Positions 1-9,729 of a stretch of 64,000 nucleotides of DNA are shown here, piece by piece. Position 1 is the stretch's first letter; each line of letters begins with the position of its first letter. The notes beneath the pieces were generated by a model, which was given only the letters and a program-made list of their open reading frames with translations, was not told where the DNA came from and searched no databases. A program made the translations under genes and the position numbers. Origin of the DNA: Anthracocystis setariae (Eukaryota; Basidiomycota; Ustilaginomycetes; Ustilaginales; Ustilaginaceae); the NCBI GenBank assembly GCA_928724745.1, contig CAKMXJ010000005.1, forward strand, positions 434,001 to 498,000. Direction: 5' to 3'.

Positions 1-968
1 GCATCTTCAAGGTGGCGGCGGTGTATAGCGATGTGTTTGAGGTGCATGAGAGGAGGAAGCATCCAGGCTTGACCGCCTCGAGTGCGTTGATGGATGCATT
101 GGTGGATAGGGGGATTAAGTACAAGTTGAGGAAGGCCAACGATAAGCAGAATCCCAAGAAGAGGAAGTCGCCCGATGACTTTTACTATGGCGATCCAAGG
201 TTGGTCAATGCGATGCGAAGACAGAGTTATGCTGCACCAGGAGCAGAGTATGAACCGAGACAGTATGGCGGTTCGTTTTCTTCGGGTTCATCTTCAAGAC
301 CTCCAATGTATGAGGGTCAGCAGCAGATGCAAGCTTTGCCTAAGCCTATCGCTCATCGTGCTTATCCGATCGACAAGGGTGTTGGCGGCGGCGGCGGCGG
401 CGATGAGAGGAGAGAGATGTTGCCGCCTATCAATTCGGTTGGTTCGGCCGCAACTGCTGCGGCGTATGTGTCTTCGAGTTTATCGGCATATCGACTAAGT
501 CCCCCGACTTCCAGGACTGCAATGGCGGATAAACCTCCTCAACTTCCTAACCTCTCTAGACTCCCCCCACCACCACAACCACCCTCGCGATCGTTCGCAC
601 TACCCCAGGTACAGCTACAGGAATCTTCCCCCCTACCGCAATGGCGCACCGATGAAGACTACCACCACCACCACCACCACCACCACCATCATCATCGTCG
701 ACTTTCCCCCCGCAGTGGGGATGGAGGTGAGGATCGCCGACCGCCTCTCGATCCACGCACCTCCTCCTCCTCCTCTTCCGTCTCCACAACCACCACCACC
801 ACCACTCCAGGTCGTGACGTCTCCTCATCCACTTCGTCTTCATCCACCTCTGCAATCATCACCACCAACCTCACAAATGATACTCGACCATCCGAAAAAT
901 CCAAACCCTCCCCACTCCCCTTCTCCCTACCCCCCATCTCATCGTTCTACTCTCATCGTCGTCAGTAA
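1..968 (+). CDS. Velvet-family transcriptional regulator, C-terminal part (5' end outside window)
   Basis: The frame is open from nucleotide 3, with no ATG before conserved sequence, so this is the tail of a gene that begins upstream. The first ~45 residues read VYSDVFEVHERRKHPGL, then SALMDALVDRGIKYKLRK. This matches the end of the velvet domain (Y-S-x-x-F-x-V-x-x-x-K-x-P-G-x, then S-T/A-L-x-x-x-L-x-x-x-G-x-x-x-x-x-R-K) of VeA/VelB/VosA-type proteins, which control development and secondary metabolism from the nucleus. A basic stretch (NPKKRKSPDD) follows and could be a nuclear localisation signal. The remainder is disordered: Gly run, Pro-rich segment, 11 consecutive His (nt 663-695), Ser and Thr runs. 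It is convergent with the XDH gene. I cannot tell which velvet paralogue it is without the N terminus. Confidence 0.72.
   Translation, partial: IFKVAAVYSDVFEVHERRKHPGLTASSALMDALVDRGIKYKLRKANDKQNPKKRKSPDDFYYGDPRLVNAMRRQSYAAPGAEYEPRQYGGSFSSGSSSRPPMYEGQQQMQALPKPIAHRAYPIDKGVGGGGGGDERREMLPPINSVGSAATAAAYVSSSLSAYRLSPPTSRTAMADKPPQLPNLSRLPPPPQPPSRSFALPQVQLQESSPLPQWRTDEDYHHHHHHHHHHHRRLSPRSGDGGEDRRPPLDPRTSSSSSSVSTTTTTTTPGRDVSSSTSSSSTSAIITTNLTNDTRPSEKSKPSPLPFSLPPISSFYSHRRQ
663..695 (+). repeat. CAC/CAT trinucleotide run encoding 11 His
   Basis: An in-frame (CAC)n run ending in CAT codons lies in the disordered tail of the velvet protein. CT- and CAC-type triplets continue nearby (Ser, Thr and Pro runs). 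Confidence 0.9.
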
Positions 969-1181
969 TTCTCCGCCGCTTGCCCACACTTGTATTTCAA
1001 CTTTCTCGCTTTTCAATAGAGGTCCCCCCCCCCCCCCCCCTTTAGCATCCCACTAAAAAACTATGGTTTCGGAAGACGACGACGACGACGACAGTTTTGC
1101 AGTTTTCTAGATGGTTCCTACGTTTTTTTTTTTATTTTTTTTTTATTTTTTATTTTTATTTTTATTTACATTTGTTGAAGC
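969..1181. other. Convergent 3' spacer with homopolymer and triplet tracts
   Basis: This 213-base spacer lies between the velvet and XDH stop codons. It holds a C17 tract (1024-1040), (GAC)6 (1075-1092) and a T-rich block of TTTTTA-like units (about 1122-1168). No gene is seen. Confidence 0.8.
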
Positions 1182-4100
1182 TTAGGAGATGGAGACGAAG
1201 AAAGGCGTCTCGTCCTTATTCCTGGGTGTTGTCTGTTGAGCTAGTTGAACCAGGGGATCGTTAATTGCGATTCTGATCCTTTCTGGCGTTGCTGGGCTGA
1301 CTAGATCAAACCCTACGCCACCTTGCCCATACTGCGCCCTTGCCGATGCGATAGCGTGTTTGAGCGCAAAAAACACACTGGCACCCAAAAACAACGGAGG
1401 TTCACCGATACCTTTACTCGACTGAATCGTGCCGAGATGTTTGTTATGCGTGGCGATCTTGGGATTGTTGGGATCCTGAACTTTCAGGAACGAGATCCTC
1501 ATATCCGTGGGAGTGTCAAGGAAAGCCGGGATCTTGTAATTCCCCGGCCCCCTCGTGGCAAGCTGACCATTGTTGAGGTAGAGTGTTTCCTCGATAGTAA
1601 ACAGGCCGAAACCCTGTGTAAACGCGCCCTCGATCTGGCCGACATCGATCGACGGATTGATCGAGCGCCCAATATCCATATGCACATCCGCCCTCACAAT
1701 GCGATGATCACCCGTAACCGTATCGACCTCGACCTCGGAAACCGCCACCCCTTGCGTAAAGTAATAGAACGGCGTCCCCGTCCCGTTCGACCAATTATAT
1801 CCAATCCCCGGCGTACGATAATGTCCGATGGCCGAAAGCTGCACACGATTAAAGTACGCCGCATGAACCGCATCCTTCCACGCCTCGACGCCCGCGAGAC
1901 CTTTAGCGATCGCATCCGAACGGAACTTGGCCAAACTCTGATTGAGCTGCTCGCACGCATGCTTGAGCGCCATCCCGTTCAAATCCGACGAAGCCGATGC
2001 AGCCGTCGCCGACGTATTCGACGCCTGCGACGTATTCGTCTCGGTCAAATGCACCATCGACACAGGAATTCCCAACTCGCTCGCAACGACCTGCGCCATC
2101 TTGGTGTGCAAACCCTGCCCCATCTCGGTACCACCGTGCGAAAACAGCACACTCCCATCATGGTGGTAGATATGCACAACACCATATGCCTGGTTGAGGA
2201 AGATCGCGGTAAACGAAATACCAAACTTGGTAGGAAGCATGCAGATGCCCCTCTTTCGGTAACGATTCTGGGCATTGAAGGCATCGACAGCTTTACTGCG
2301 TGTCTCGAACTCGCCCGACTGCTTGAGCTGCTCCCAAAGTGTCGGTACGTTCCAGTCGACCAGCTTCTGCCTAAAGTGCGTCTCGTCATTCTCCTGATAC
2401 AGGTTGAGCTCCCTCATCACCTCCGGTCGCATCCCCAGCTTAGCTGCGGCCTTGGTGACAAAGTCCTCGGTAAAGAACATACCCTGTGGACCACCGAATC
2501 CTCGGAACGCCGTGTTCGACATGGTGTTGGTCTTGCAGATATACCCCTCCACATGAACATGTGGAATCTGATAGCAATTGTCAATATGGAACATCGCCCG
2601 CTCCAGCACCGCCTGCGACAGATCCTGACTCCATCCACCGTTGTTGTACACCTTGGCGTGCAGTCGCTCCAGCTTACCACTTGAGCTAAATCCAAGCTTC
2701 CACTTGCACATGAACGGATGTCGCTGACCCGTCGTCAGCATATCCTCGTCACGATCGAGCATGACGCGCACGGGCCTGCCCAGCTTCTTGGCTGCCAAAG
2801 TCAGTGGCGCTGCAAACGCGATGGTGCGCGACTCCTTTCCACCGAAACCACCACCGAGACGCTTAACACGCGTCACAACGCGGTTGTTCGCAATGCCCAA
2901 GATCGAGGCACAGAACACCTGAGTCTCGGACGGGTTCTGCGTCGACGAGATCACCTCGATCTCCGAATCCTCTTTGCCAGGGATGACGAGACAGGCGTTG
3001 GTCTCGAGGTAGAAATGCTCCTGACCTCCCATGCGCGTCTCGCCCTCCAGCACATGGTCGAACTGACCCCAACCTTCCTCCGACGCGTCACCGCGGTGGA
3101 TGACCGGACGAGGCTTGAAGAAGCTCTGCGCTGCGATCGCCTCGTCGATGGTGAGGATATGCGGCAAATCCTCATACTCGATCGCGACCTTGTGCGCAGC
3201 CGCCTGGGCGTTGCGCTTGGTATCGGCCACGATCAAACCGATGATCTGACCGACCGTGTATACCTTGTCCTCGGCGAAAAAAGTTTCGTCCATCGACGGC
3301 GGGTTCCAAGTGTTGCTGCCACCCGCAGGGATGTCCTTGTATGTGATAAAGTCGACCACACCGGCCATCTTGAGCGCTTGACTTGCGTCGACCTTCTTCA
3401 ACACAGCATGTGCGCGCTGCGAGAGCACAAACGCAGCGTGAAGCTCATTGGCGACAGGAGGCATGTCGTCGATGTAGACAGCCTCACCGGTGACCTGCTT
3501 CATGGCGGAGAGGTGCGGGACCGAGTCACCGACGGGCTGCTTGATCGCGACGTTCTCCAGATCCTGTTGACCGCGAGTCACGGGGCGCTCAACGGTGCTG
3601 GTCGCCAACTGCTCTAGATCCGGCAGACCTTGGACTGCAGCTGCGAGCTTGGGCAACCCTAGGCGCGGCGCAGCTAGACCCCAGAATCGAGTCAAAAAGC
3701 CGAGCGCAAGCGTCTTACGGAAGACGGGCATACCACCGGGCACACCGTACGAAAGTGGGAAATCTTGCTTGGCCAGGATCTGCAAAGCCTCCGAGAGCGT
3801 CTCAGGCGCACTGAACTTGTTGCCCGTCAAGAACTTCTGCACCTCGACACTCTGCATCGTGGTGGGGCCCATCCCTCCAAAGGCGAGTGTCGCATCGACG
3901 ATGGTCTCGTCCTTGACGGAAATGCGAAGACAAGCATTGACAATGGCAATATCGTCATCCTTTCGCTTGGACTGCTTGAAGGCATGGACAACGCTACCCG
4001 CGTCATCCGACCAGGGCACGAACAGCTTTGTGATCACAGCACCGTTCGGCAAGGCTGTCTTTCTATAGCCGAGGAAGAAGTCGCGCATGTTGACGCTCTT

Positions 4101-5543
4101 CTCCTCCTGACCCGCTGCAGTGTCAATGTAGTACAGCTCGGCACCAGTGGCGACCCAGACGGGGTTGAGATCCGAGATGGGCGACGCGGTCGCAATGTTG
4201 CCAGCCAAGGTGGCCACGTTTCGGATCTGGTTGGATGCAAAGTAGGCGAGATTATCGAGGATGGCTCGCTTGACTTGCTGTGCATAGGCGGATGCAGGAC
4301 GCTCTGCCTTGAGCTGACGAACCAGGTCGGTGAGGCTCAAGTTGGCACCGACGGTGATACCATGCTGGTTGGATTCGTAGAAGGCAAGGTCCTTGATATG
4401 GTCGGAAACGAAAATGGAGACCGAGTACTTTAGATGTTTGAACTTGACCTCGATACCGGTCTCGGTATTGCCGCTGCGGATCTTGCCTCCCGATTGAAGA
4501 CCGTACAGCTTCATGCAATGGACGAGGGATTGCAACGAACCGGGACGCAACCACACCTGGCGTGGGGGCAAAGTGTTGGTCGGCTCAGCCTCTTGTTCGT
4601 CTTCGTCGATGTCAGGCTGGTTTTCGATGAAGACCAGATCTTGGGCGTCAAAAGCATCCTTTGCAAGGTAAGGTGGGAAGATGAGCTCGGAAGCTGCGTC
4701 GTATGGTTTGAATTGGTTGGGGTCGAGCACCTTTTGGATCGCATGCGCTGTTGTCGAGATGCCGGGGGAGGTGGATGTGGATGGCGCACAACCGTTCTTG
4801 GAACCATTGACCATGCAGCAATCGGCGCCCTTGGCACAGGGTGTTGGTGTGATGAGATCTGCCTCGGGAGGGGTGGTGGGTTCGGCATCGTCAGATTCTT
4901 CGCTGGTAGCGCCGCTCGAATTTGCGCTGACGCCATTGGAGCTCTTGTTGGTCTTGACAGTAGCGAAGGACTTGGCAGCATCCAAGATGGGTCTGTAACC
5001 TGTGCAACGGCAAAGGCAGCCATCCAAGGAATGTTCGATGTGCTCCTCTGTGAGGTGTCCGTACCCGTTCCTGACCGTAGCGTAGAGCGACATAACGATG
5101 CCTGGCGTGCAGAAGCCACATTGGGATCCGAAGAGCTTGGCGATCCTTTCCTGAATCGGATGCGGATTGGACGAGCTACCGATACCTTCGACGGTAAGCA
5201 CATGGCATCCATGCACCGCAACGAGTGGAAGAAGACATGCGTTGACCGACTTGTATCTGTAGGGCGCTTTCGGAGTTGAGGAGGACGAGCGGATAAGCTT
5301 GGCATCATACTTGCCAACTACAACGGTGCAAGCACCGCATCCTCCCTCACCACAGCCGAGCTTGGTCCCAGTGAAGCCCTTGCTGCGGATGAACTCGAGA
5401 AGCGTGAGGTCGAGATCGTCTCGCTTGGTAGAGGAGAGTTGGAAGCGAGTGTTGTTGACGGTGAAGACGAGCTTGGAAGACTCGATGAAGGTGGTTGGTA
5501 GCTCAAAGCCTTGAACCACCTTGGTTTGTGTTGAAGCTGTCAT
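1182..5543 (-). CDS. XDH: Xanthine dehydrogenase (molybdenum hydroxylase)
   Basis: This 1,453-residue enzyme oxidises hypoxanthine and xanthine to uric acid with NAD+ in purine breakdown. All cofactor modules are visible in order. The N-terminal [2Fe-2S] domain has Cys64/69/72 in GCGEGGCGACT. The second cluster domain has Cys142/145 (QCGFCTPG) and Cys178/180 (CLCRCTGYRP). The FAD domain carries RSGNTETGIEVKFK. The molybdopterin half carries GGGFGGKESR, FRGFGGPQG and GTEMGQGLHTKMAQ. KGIGEPPLF supplies the expected catalytic Glu1381. It is longer than the usual ~1,330-1,400 residues, mainly because of a low-complexity, Cys-containing linker (about residues 195-300) between the Fe-S and FAD domains. 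The start is an ATG at 5541-5543, 58 residues before the first cluster motif. No intron is needed. Its 3' end faces the velvet gene. Confidence 0.97.
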   Translation of the reverse strand: MTASTQTKVVQGFELPTTFIESSKLVFTVNNTRFQLSSTKRDDLDLTLLEFIRSKGFTGTKLGCGEGGCGACTVVVGKYDAKLIRSSSSTPKAPYRYKSVNACLLPLVAVHGCHVLTVEGIGSSSNPHPIQERIAKLFGSQCGFCTPGIVMSLYATVRNGYGHLTEEHIEHSLDGCLCRCTGYRPILDAAKSFATVKTNKSSNGVSANSSGATSEESDDAEPTTPPEADLITPTPCAKGADCCMVNGSKNGCAPSTSTSPGISTTAHAIQKVLDPNQFKPYDAASELIFPPYLAKDAFDAQDLVFIENQPDIDEDEQEAEPTNTLPPRQVWLRPGSLQSLVHCMKLYGLQSGGKIRSGNTETGIEVKFKHLKYSVSIFVSDHIKDLAFYESNQHGITVGANLSLTDLVRQLKAERPASAYAQQVKRAILDNLAYFASNQIRNVATLAGNIATASPISDLNPVWVATGAELYYIDTAAGQEEKSVNMRDFFLGYRKTALPNGAVITKLFVPWSDDAGSVVHAFKQSKRKDDDIAIVNACLRISVKDETIVDATLAFGGMGPTTMQSVEVQKFLTGNKFSAPETLSEALQILAKQDFPLSYGVPGGMPVFRKTLALGFLTRFWGLAAPRLGLPKLAAAVQGLPDLEQLATSTVERPVTRGQQDLENVAIKQPVGDSVPHLSAMKQVTGEAVYIDDMPPVANELHAAFVLSQRAHAVLKKVDASQALKMAGVVDFITYKDIPAGGSNTWNPPSMDETFFAEDKVYTVGQIIGLIVADTKRNAQAAAHKVAIEYEDLPHILTIDEAIAAQSFFKPRPVIHRGDASEEGWGQFDHVLEGETRMGGQEHFYLETNACLVIPGKEDSEIEVISSTQNPSETQVFCASILGIANNRVVTRVKRLGGGFGGKESRTIAFAAPLTLAAKKLGRPVRVMLDRDEDMLTTGQRHPFMCKWKLGFSSSGKLERLHAKVYNNGGWSQDLSQAVLERAMFHIDNCYQIPHVHVEGYICKTNTMSNTAFRGFGGPQGMFFTEDFVTKAAAKLGMRPEVMRELNLYQENDETHFRQKLVDWNVPTLWEQLKQSGEFETRSKAVDAFNAQNRYRKRGICMLPTKFGISFTAIFLNQAYGVVHIYHHDGSVLFSHGGTEMGQGLHTKMAQVVASELGIPVSMVHLTETNTSQASNTSATAASASSDLNGMALKHACEQLNQSLAKFRSDAIAKGLAGVEAWKDAVHAAYFNRVQLSAIGHYRTPGIGYNWSNGTGTPFYYFTQGVAVSEVEVDTVTGDHRIVRADVHMDIGRSINPSIDVGQIEGAFTQGFGLFTIEETLYLNNGQLATRGPGNYKIPAFLDTPTDMRISFLKVQDPNNPKIATHNKHLGTIQSSKGIGEPPLFLGASVFFALKHAIASARAQYGQGGVGFDLVSPATPERIRIAINDPLVQLAQQTTPRNKDETPFFVSIS

Positions 5544-6255
5544 CTTTTTATGGTATGGATGTGGTGACAGGGCAGCTTGATATGCAACGAATCTCGTGCG
5601 GGGTATGTATTCGTGGTCTTTTGTAAAGAGAGGTAGTGGTTGGTGAGAAGGAGTGATTCCAGAGATACGACGAAAGGGATGAGCTGCGATGGCGGGAGGC
5701 GGGAGGCGAGGTGGGATGAGGGAAGGGGGTAGGACGAAGGATAGATTCAGTAGATAAGCTTTGAGCCAACAGTGGGTGTGGGTGGTTGGACGACAGGGCT
5801 CTCAAAGTGACATAATCTGCAGTGCATTGCGTCCTTTTGCCACCTGCAAGCTGCTGTTGCTGCTGCTGTCAATTGGCGCGCGTTGGCCAATTGAGCCTAC
5901 GAATTCCGACTTTGCCAGGCAGCACAGCGCTCTCTTGCCGAACTTAACAACCGACCAGCCGTGCTTGCTTTCGGCCAACTCCGAGCCTCCTCTTGCACTC
6001 TTTCCCAGCGATTATATCACACGCTCTCCTCTTCCTCAGACAAACTTTACTCGCTGTGATACCATCGATCCGACCGGACAAAACATACAAACTCTGATGT
6101 GTCAATCAACAACCACAAACGCTGCTGTGTCAATCGTGTGGCAACCCCGTATCGAGTCGACCAATCAGTAGACGTCGCTTTCCAATCTAACCGCGCCGCC
6201 AAGCCTGATTTCTGTATTTTATTCTGTTCTACCTCGTCTGTCCCGGACTTTTGTC

Positions 6256-6284
6256 TTTTTTTTTTTTTTTAAAAAAAAAAAAAA
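6256..6284. repeat. T15A14 perfect palindrome
   Basis: Fifteen T are followed directly by fourteen A, a self-complementary block able to fold back or exclude nucleosomes. It lies ~330 bases downstream of the RAD16 stop. Confidence 0.9.
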
Positions 6285-6354
6285 TCTCTCTAGAAGCCGC
6301 TCGTCGGAGAACGCCGAACCCCATCTACTCACCCCTTCCGGTCATCGGCCACCA

Positions 6355-6360
<6 letters not shown>

Positions 6361-6400
<40 letters not shown>
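6361..6400. repeat. (CT)20 microsatellite
   Basis: Twenty uninterrupted CT units form a homopyrimidine/homopurine tract between the RAD16 3' end and the XDH promoter. Confidence 0.95.
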
Positions 6401-6403
<3 letters not shown>

Positions 6404-6609
6404 CCAAAACCTCTATCAGAACCCAAGCAACGAAAGACGGAGAAGAAGAAACACACTTCGAATTGCGGGAATTTATGACATGCGATGCGAACTGATGCAA
6501 GTGCCACTACACCCATTGAATGAATGAATGAAACGGTTGCTGATTAAGGCTCGGATCGGGCAGAGACAGCGATTACATGTCTCTTCGCAGATCATGGATT
6601 GGATGGCAA

Positions 6610-9600
6610 TTAGAGCGTGAACAGGAAGCGCAAATCCGAAACGCTCAATCGTCCCATAGCGCCATCATCCTTGCCGATAGCCGCCTCGATCATGGCGCTC
6701 TTCTTGTTTTGAAGCTCAATGATACGCGACTCGATGCTGTTCTCGATCACCATTCGCTTGACAATGATCGGTCGATGCTGACCCAGTCGATGGATACGGT
6801 CCATCGCCTGCACCTCCACCGATGGATTCCACCACGGGTCCATCAGGTAAACTCGCGACGCCTCGGTCAGGTTCAAAGCCACACCTCCGGCTTTCAGCGA
6901 CACCAGGAACACCGTGACGTTCGGGTTGTTCATGAAGTGCTTGATCGTGCGGTTACGCGCCTCGGGCGACATGTTGCCCTCCAGACGACAGATCTGAAAC
7001 CCAGCACGCTGCAGTCGGAAAGCGATCAGATCCAGAAAGTTGACAAACTGCGAAAACACGAGCGATTTGATCGTCTTGTCTTCGCTCCTCAGCTGCGTCA
7101 ACTCTTCCACCAGCGCCTCGATCTTGGTACTCGACCGCCACTTGTCCATGTCGAGTCGAGCCAAGATACCTTGGCGTCCGTTGTCGTTCATTCGGATCGA
7201 GCTCTGTGGCGCTTCCAGAGCCTCCGCCTCGAGATCGATCGACAACGTAGCGTGGCAGTACGGGCAATCTGGCACCATGCCCGGCTCGATCTCGGAATCG
7301 AGGTACTGGCGCACACACTCTCGGCAGAAGATGTGCTTGCAGCGCGACATGATGGCATCCTCTGCCTCGTCGGTGCAGATCTTGCAAACGTGGATCTCGC
7401 TCTGGTCTTCGCCGAGCAGCTTCGAAGCAAGACCTGTCTTGGATCGAAGCACCAAATCAGGGTGATTGGCCAGTTGCCTCATTCGAGTCAGCAGCGTGAA
7501 AATGTTCGAGTAGTTGTTGAGCACCGTACCTTGGTCGAGGTAGGTCGAGAACTTGCGCGTCGTGTCCGTGTACAGCGACGTATAGAGGTCTTCTTCCTCC
7601 TCGTTGAACAGATCTCGTCGTACCTCGATGGTTCGCGGTGGGAGACCCATGTCGTCGGCGCGCTCGAGCTTGGTTCGTCGGAGCATCATGCGCTCCAGCA
7701 AAATGCGCAAACGTTTGAAGGCGTCCCGGCCTTCGCCCTGCTGCGCACCGCTACGCTGGATGGGCTTAAGGATCTCGTTGTTCCAGTAACATGTGTGGTG
7801 CATGGGCGTGTGGCCGCACGAGTCACAGTTACGCTTGTCACTGAAGGACCAGTGAAGCGATTTGCAGGGGCACTTCTTGCAGAAGTAATAGGCGAACGGG
7901 TCACCGCCAAGGAAGCGGATCATCGAGTAGAGCTCACCTACGCGGTTCTGCAGGGGAGTACCACTCAGACACCATCGGAAGTCACCCTGAAGAGCAAAGG
8001 CACCTTTGGCGGTGTTGGTGGAACGCTCCTTGATGTTGTGCGCTTCGTCGAGGATGATGCGGCGCCAGTGGACCGCATGGATCACCGATTTCTCCTTGAT
8101 GATCTCATTCTTGCGACGGAAGCCCGACTCCTGTTTTCGGAAGCTGCTCTCCAACACGGCGTAACTGGTTAGCACGACATCGGCCGCCTTGAGCTGCCTG
8201 ATGTCCTGAGTGCGACTGGCGCCGTGCCACATGAGCACCTTGAGCTTGGGCTCGGTGTACTGCTCGATTTCGTTGCGCCACTGCATGATGGCGACAGTGG
8301 GGGCAACAACGAGGCACGGCTTCTTTCGATCCGAAAGCATCAGGCTAATCATTTGAATGGTCTTGCCCATGCCCATCTCATCGGCAAGCATGCCTCCTTT
8401 CCACGTGCCTTGCTCCTGTCGGGTCATCCAGTAGAGGCCCTCGCGCTGGAACGGCAGCAGTTTGATGTTGAGGCCGACCGGCTGTTGGGCTTCCTCGGGC
8501 TTGATGACAGCGACGGTCTTCTGCAGATCTTCCCAAACCGTTTTGAGCTTAGGATGGTGCTTGATGAGCGCCTGAAAGTTCTTGTCGTACTGTGTGCGTT
8601 GATCCTTCTTCTTCAGACGAGCTAGACGCTTCTCGCTTCTCAGTCTCGCCGCCCGCTGCTTGGCGGTTTCGTACTGAACGTCTTCGGCGTAGTAATTGTT
8701 GCCGCGATGCATGTTCGCCAACTCCTCGTCAGAACCAGTGAGATCTGAGTCCGAGTCGTTGGGGAAAGTAAGAGGACCGGTGTAGAGATCCGCAGCACCA
8801 CTCGAACGAGAGCGACTCGGCTTGGCTTTGCCGGCCAAGGGTTCTTCATCACTTGAGAGGTTGTCGAATGATGCATCGTCGACGTCGTCCTTAGTATAGA
8901 AGTCGTCATCGTCGTCGTCGTCTTCTTCGTCCGAAAAGGTCGATTTCTTGAGCGAAGTAGTGACCGAGGTAGCACTGCGACGAGGCTGACGTCGCGAGCG
9001 AGGCGTCAAATTGGGGTCATCCAGGACATCATCGCTGTCATCCTCTCCCTTGTCTTTCGCTTTCGCTTTGCCCTTGCTTTTCCCCTTGACACGAAGTTTA
9101 CTGTCGGAAGACGTATTGGTGAGCTGTTGACGTTCCAGGAAAGCGTCCAAGGCGGCTTCTTCGTCTGTGTCCCAACCTGGCGCTGCGATGCTGGCGGAGG
9201 CTTGACTTCGAGCCGCCCTGCCGCGAACGAGAGGCTCGTCCTCATCCTCTTCCTTTTTGGCCGCTTTTGAAGCTGGAGGAACTCCGAACGATGCAGAAGC
9301 TTTGCGCTTTCGTGAACCAACACCTGCATCAAGGCTGACACGAGGGGCCTTTGTCTTGATAGAGGACTTGAGAGCAGCGGATCTTGTTGATCGAGTGCTG
9401 GGAGTTGGCAGCGAAGTTGTGTGTAAGGAAACGTCAACCTGTTTGACATCAGTGTCGTCGTCACTGTCGCCACCATACTCGACTGACGTCTCGGGAGTGT
9501 GACTGCCAGAAGCATGGGCCGAGCTGGTGCGAGAGGATCGAGTAGTAGCAGGAGTGCTAATTGCAGAAGCGGCTAGCGAAGTTACATCACCTCTACGTCG

Positions 9601-9729
9601 ACTAATGCGACTCAGATCGGGAGAAGCGAAGCCAGTGAGGCCAGGCAAGTCATCGTCAGAAGAGATGATGATGGGTGCGTTCTTGTTCGAGGCAGCTGCC
9701 GATTGGCGAGCTGATCGACGGGGAGGCAT
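6610..9729 (-). CDS. RAD16: RAD16-type SNF2 ATPase with RING finger (nucleotide excision repair)
   Basis: A 1,039-residue protein. In yeast, Rad16 with Rad7 recognises damage in non-transcribed DNA and acts as a DNA translocase/ubiquitin ligase in the nucleus. The order of parts fits. An acidic and Ser-rich N terminus (residues 1-390) is followed by SNF2 motif I DEMGMGKT (Lys456) and motif II DEAHN (from Asp561). A Cys/His-rich insert follows (FCKKCPC ... CDSCGHTPMHHTC). The RING is C-x2-C from residue 782, with CKHIFCRECV and CPYC. The C-terminal helicase motifs end in VYLMDPWWNPSVEVQAMDR and IHRLGQ. The last residues (AIGKDDGAMGRLSVSDLRFLF) are characteristic of Rad16 rather than Rad5 or other RING-SNF2 proteins. 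The ATG at 9727-9729 opens with an Arg-rich segment. No intron is seen. Confidence 0.95.
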   Translation of the reverse strand: MPPRRSARQSAAASNKNAPIIISSDDDLPGLTGFASPDLSRISRRRGDVTSLAASAISTPATTRSSRTSSAHASGSHTPETSVEYGGDSDDDTDVKQVDVSLHTTSLPTPSTRSTRSAALKSSIKTKAPRVSLDAGVGSRKRKASASFGVPPASKAAKKEEDEDEPLVRGRAARSQASASIAAPGWDTDEEAALDAFLERQQLTNTSSDSKLRVKGKSKGKAKAKDKGEDDSDDVLDDPNLTPRSRRQPRRSATSVTTSLKKSTFSDEEDDDDDDDFYTKDDVDDASFDNLSSDEEPLAGKAKPSRSRSSGAADLYTGPLTFPNDSDSDLTGSDEELANMHRGNNYYAEDVQYETAKQRAARLRSEKRLARLKKKDQRTQYDKNFQALIKHHPKLKTVWEDLQKTVAVIKPEEAQQPVGLNIKLLPFQREGLYWMTRQEQGTWKGGMLADEMGMGKTIQMISLMLSDRKKPCLVVAPTVAIMQWRNEIEQYTEPKLKVLMWHGASRTQDIRQLKAADVVLTSYAVLESSFRKQESGFRRKNEIIKEKSVIHAVHWRRIILDEAHNIKERSTNTAKGAFALQGDFRWCLSGTPLQNRVGELYSMIRFLGGDPFAYYFCKKCPCKSLHWSFSDKRNCDSCGHTPMHHTCYWNNEILKPIQRSGAQQGEGRDAFKRLRILLERMMLRRTKLERADDMGLPPRTIEVRRDLFNEEEEDLYTSLYTDTTRKFSTYLDQGTVLNNYSNIFTLLTRMRQLANHPDLVLRSKTGLASKLLGEDQSEIHVCKICTDEAEDAIMSRCKHIFCRECVRQYLDSEIEPGMVPDCPYCHATLSIDLEAEALEAPQSSIRMNDNGRQGILARLDMDKWRSSTKIEALVEELTQLRSEDKTIKSLVFSQFVNFLDLIAFRLQRAGFQICRLEGNMSPEARNRTIKHFMNNPNVTVFLVSLKAGGVALNLTEASRVYLMDPWWNPSVEVQAMDRIHRLGQHRPIIVKRMVIENSIESRIIELQNKKSAMIEAAIGKDDGAMGRLSVSDLRFLFTL

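Larger units (their letters stand above)
5544..6609. other. XDH upstream region and RAD16 3' region
   Basis: About 1.07 kb between two minus-strand genes. It serves as promoter/leader of XDH and trailer of RAD16. It contains GCTGCT repeats near 5855, the T15A14 block and the (CT)20 tract. No credible ORF is seen. Confidence 0.7.

Noticed and set aside
1323..2684. 453-codon plus-strand frame antisense to XDH
   Set aside because: It mirrors the XDH coding sequence, is rich in Arg/His/Leu as antisense frames of GC-rich genes are, and has no family match.
6577..8172. 531-codon plus-strand frame antisense to RAD16
   Set aside because: An antisense shadow of the helicase domain; no recognisable protein features.
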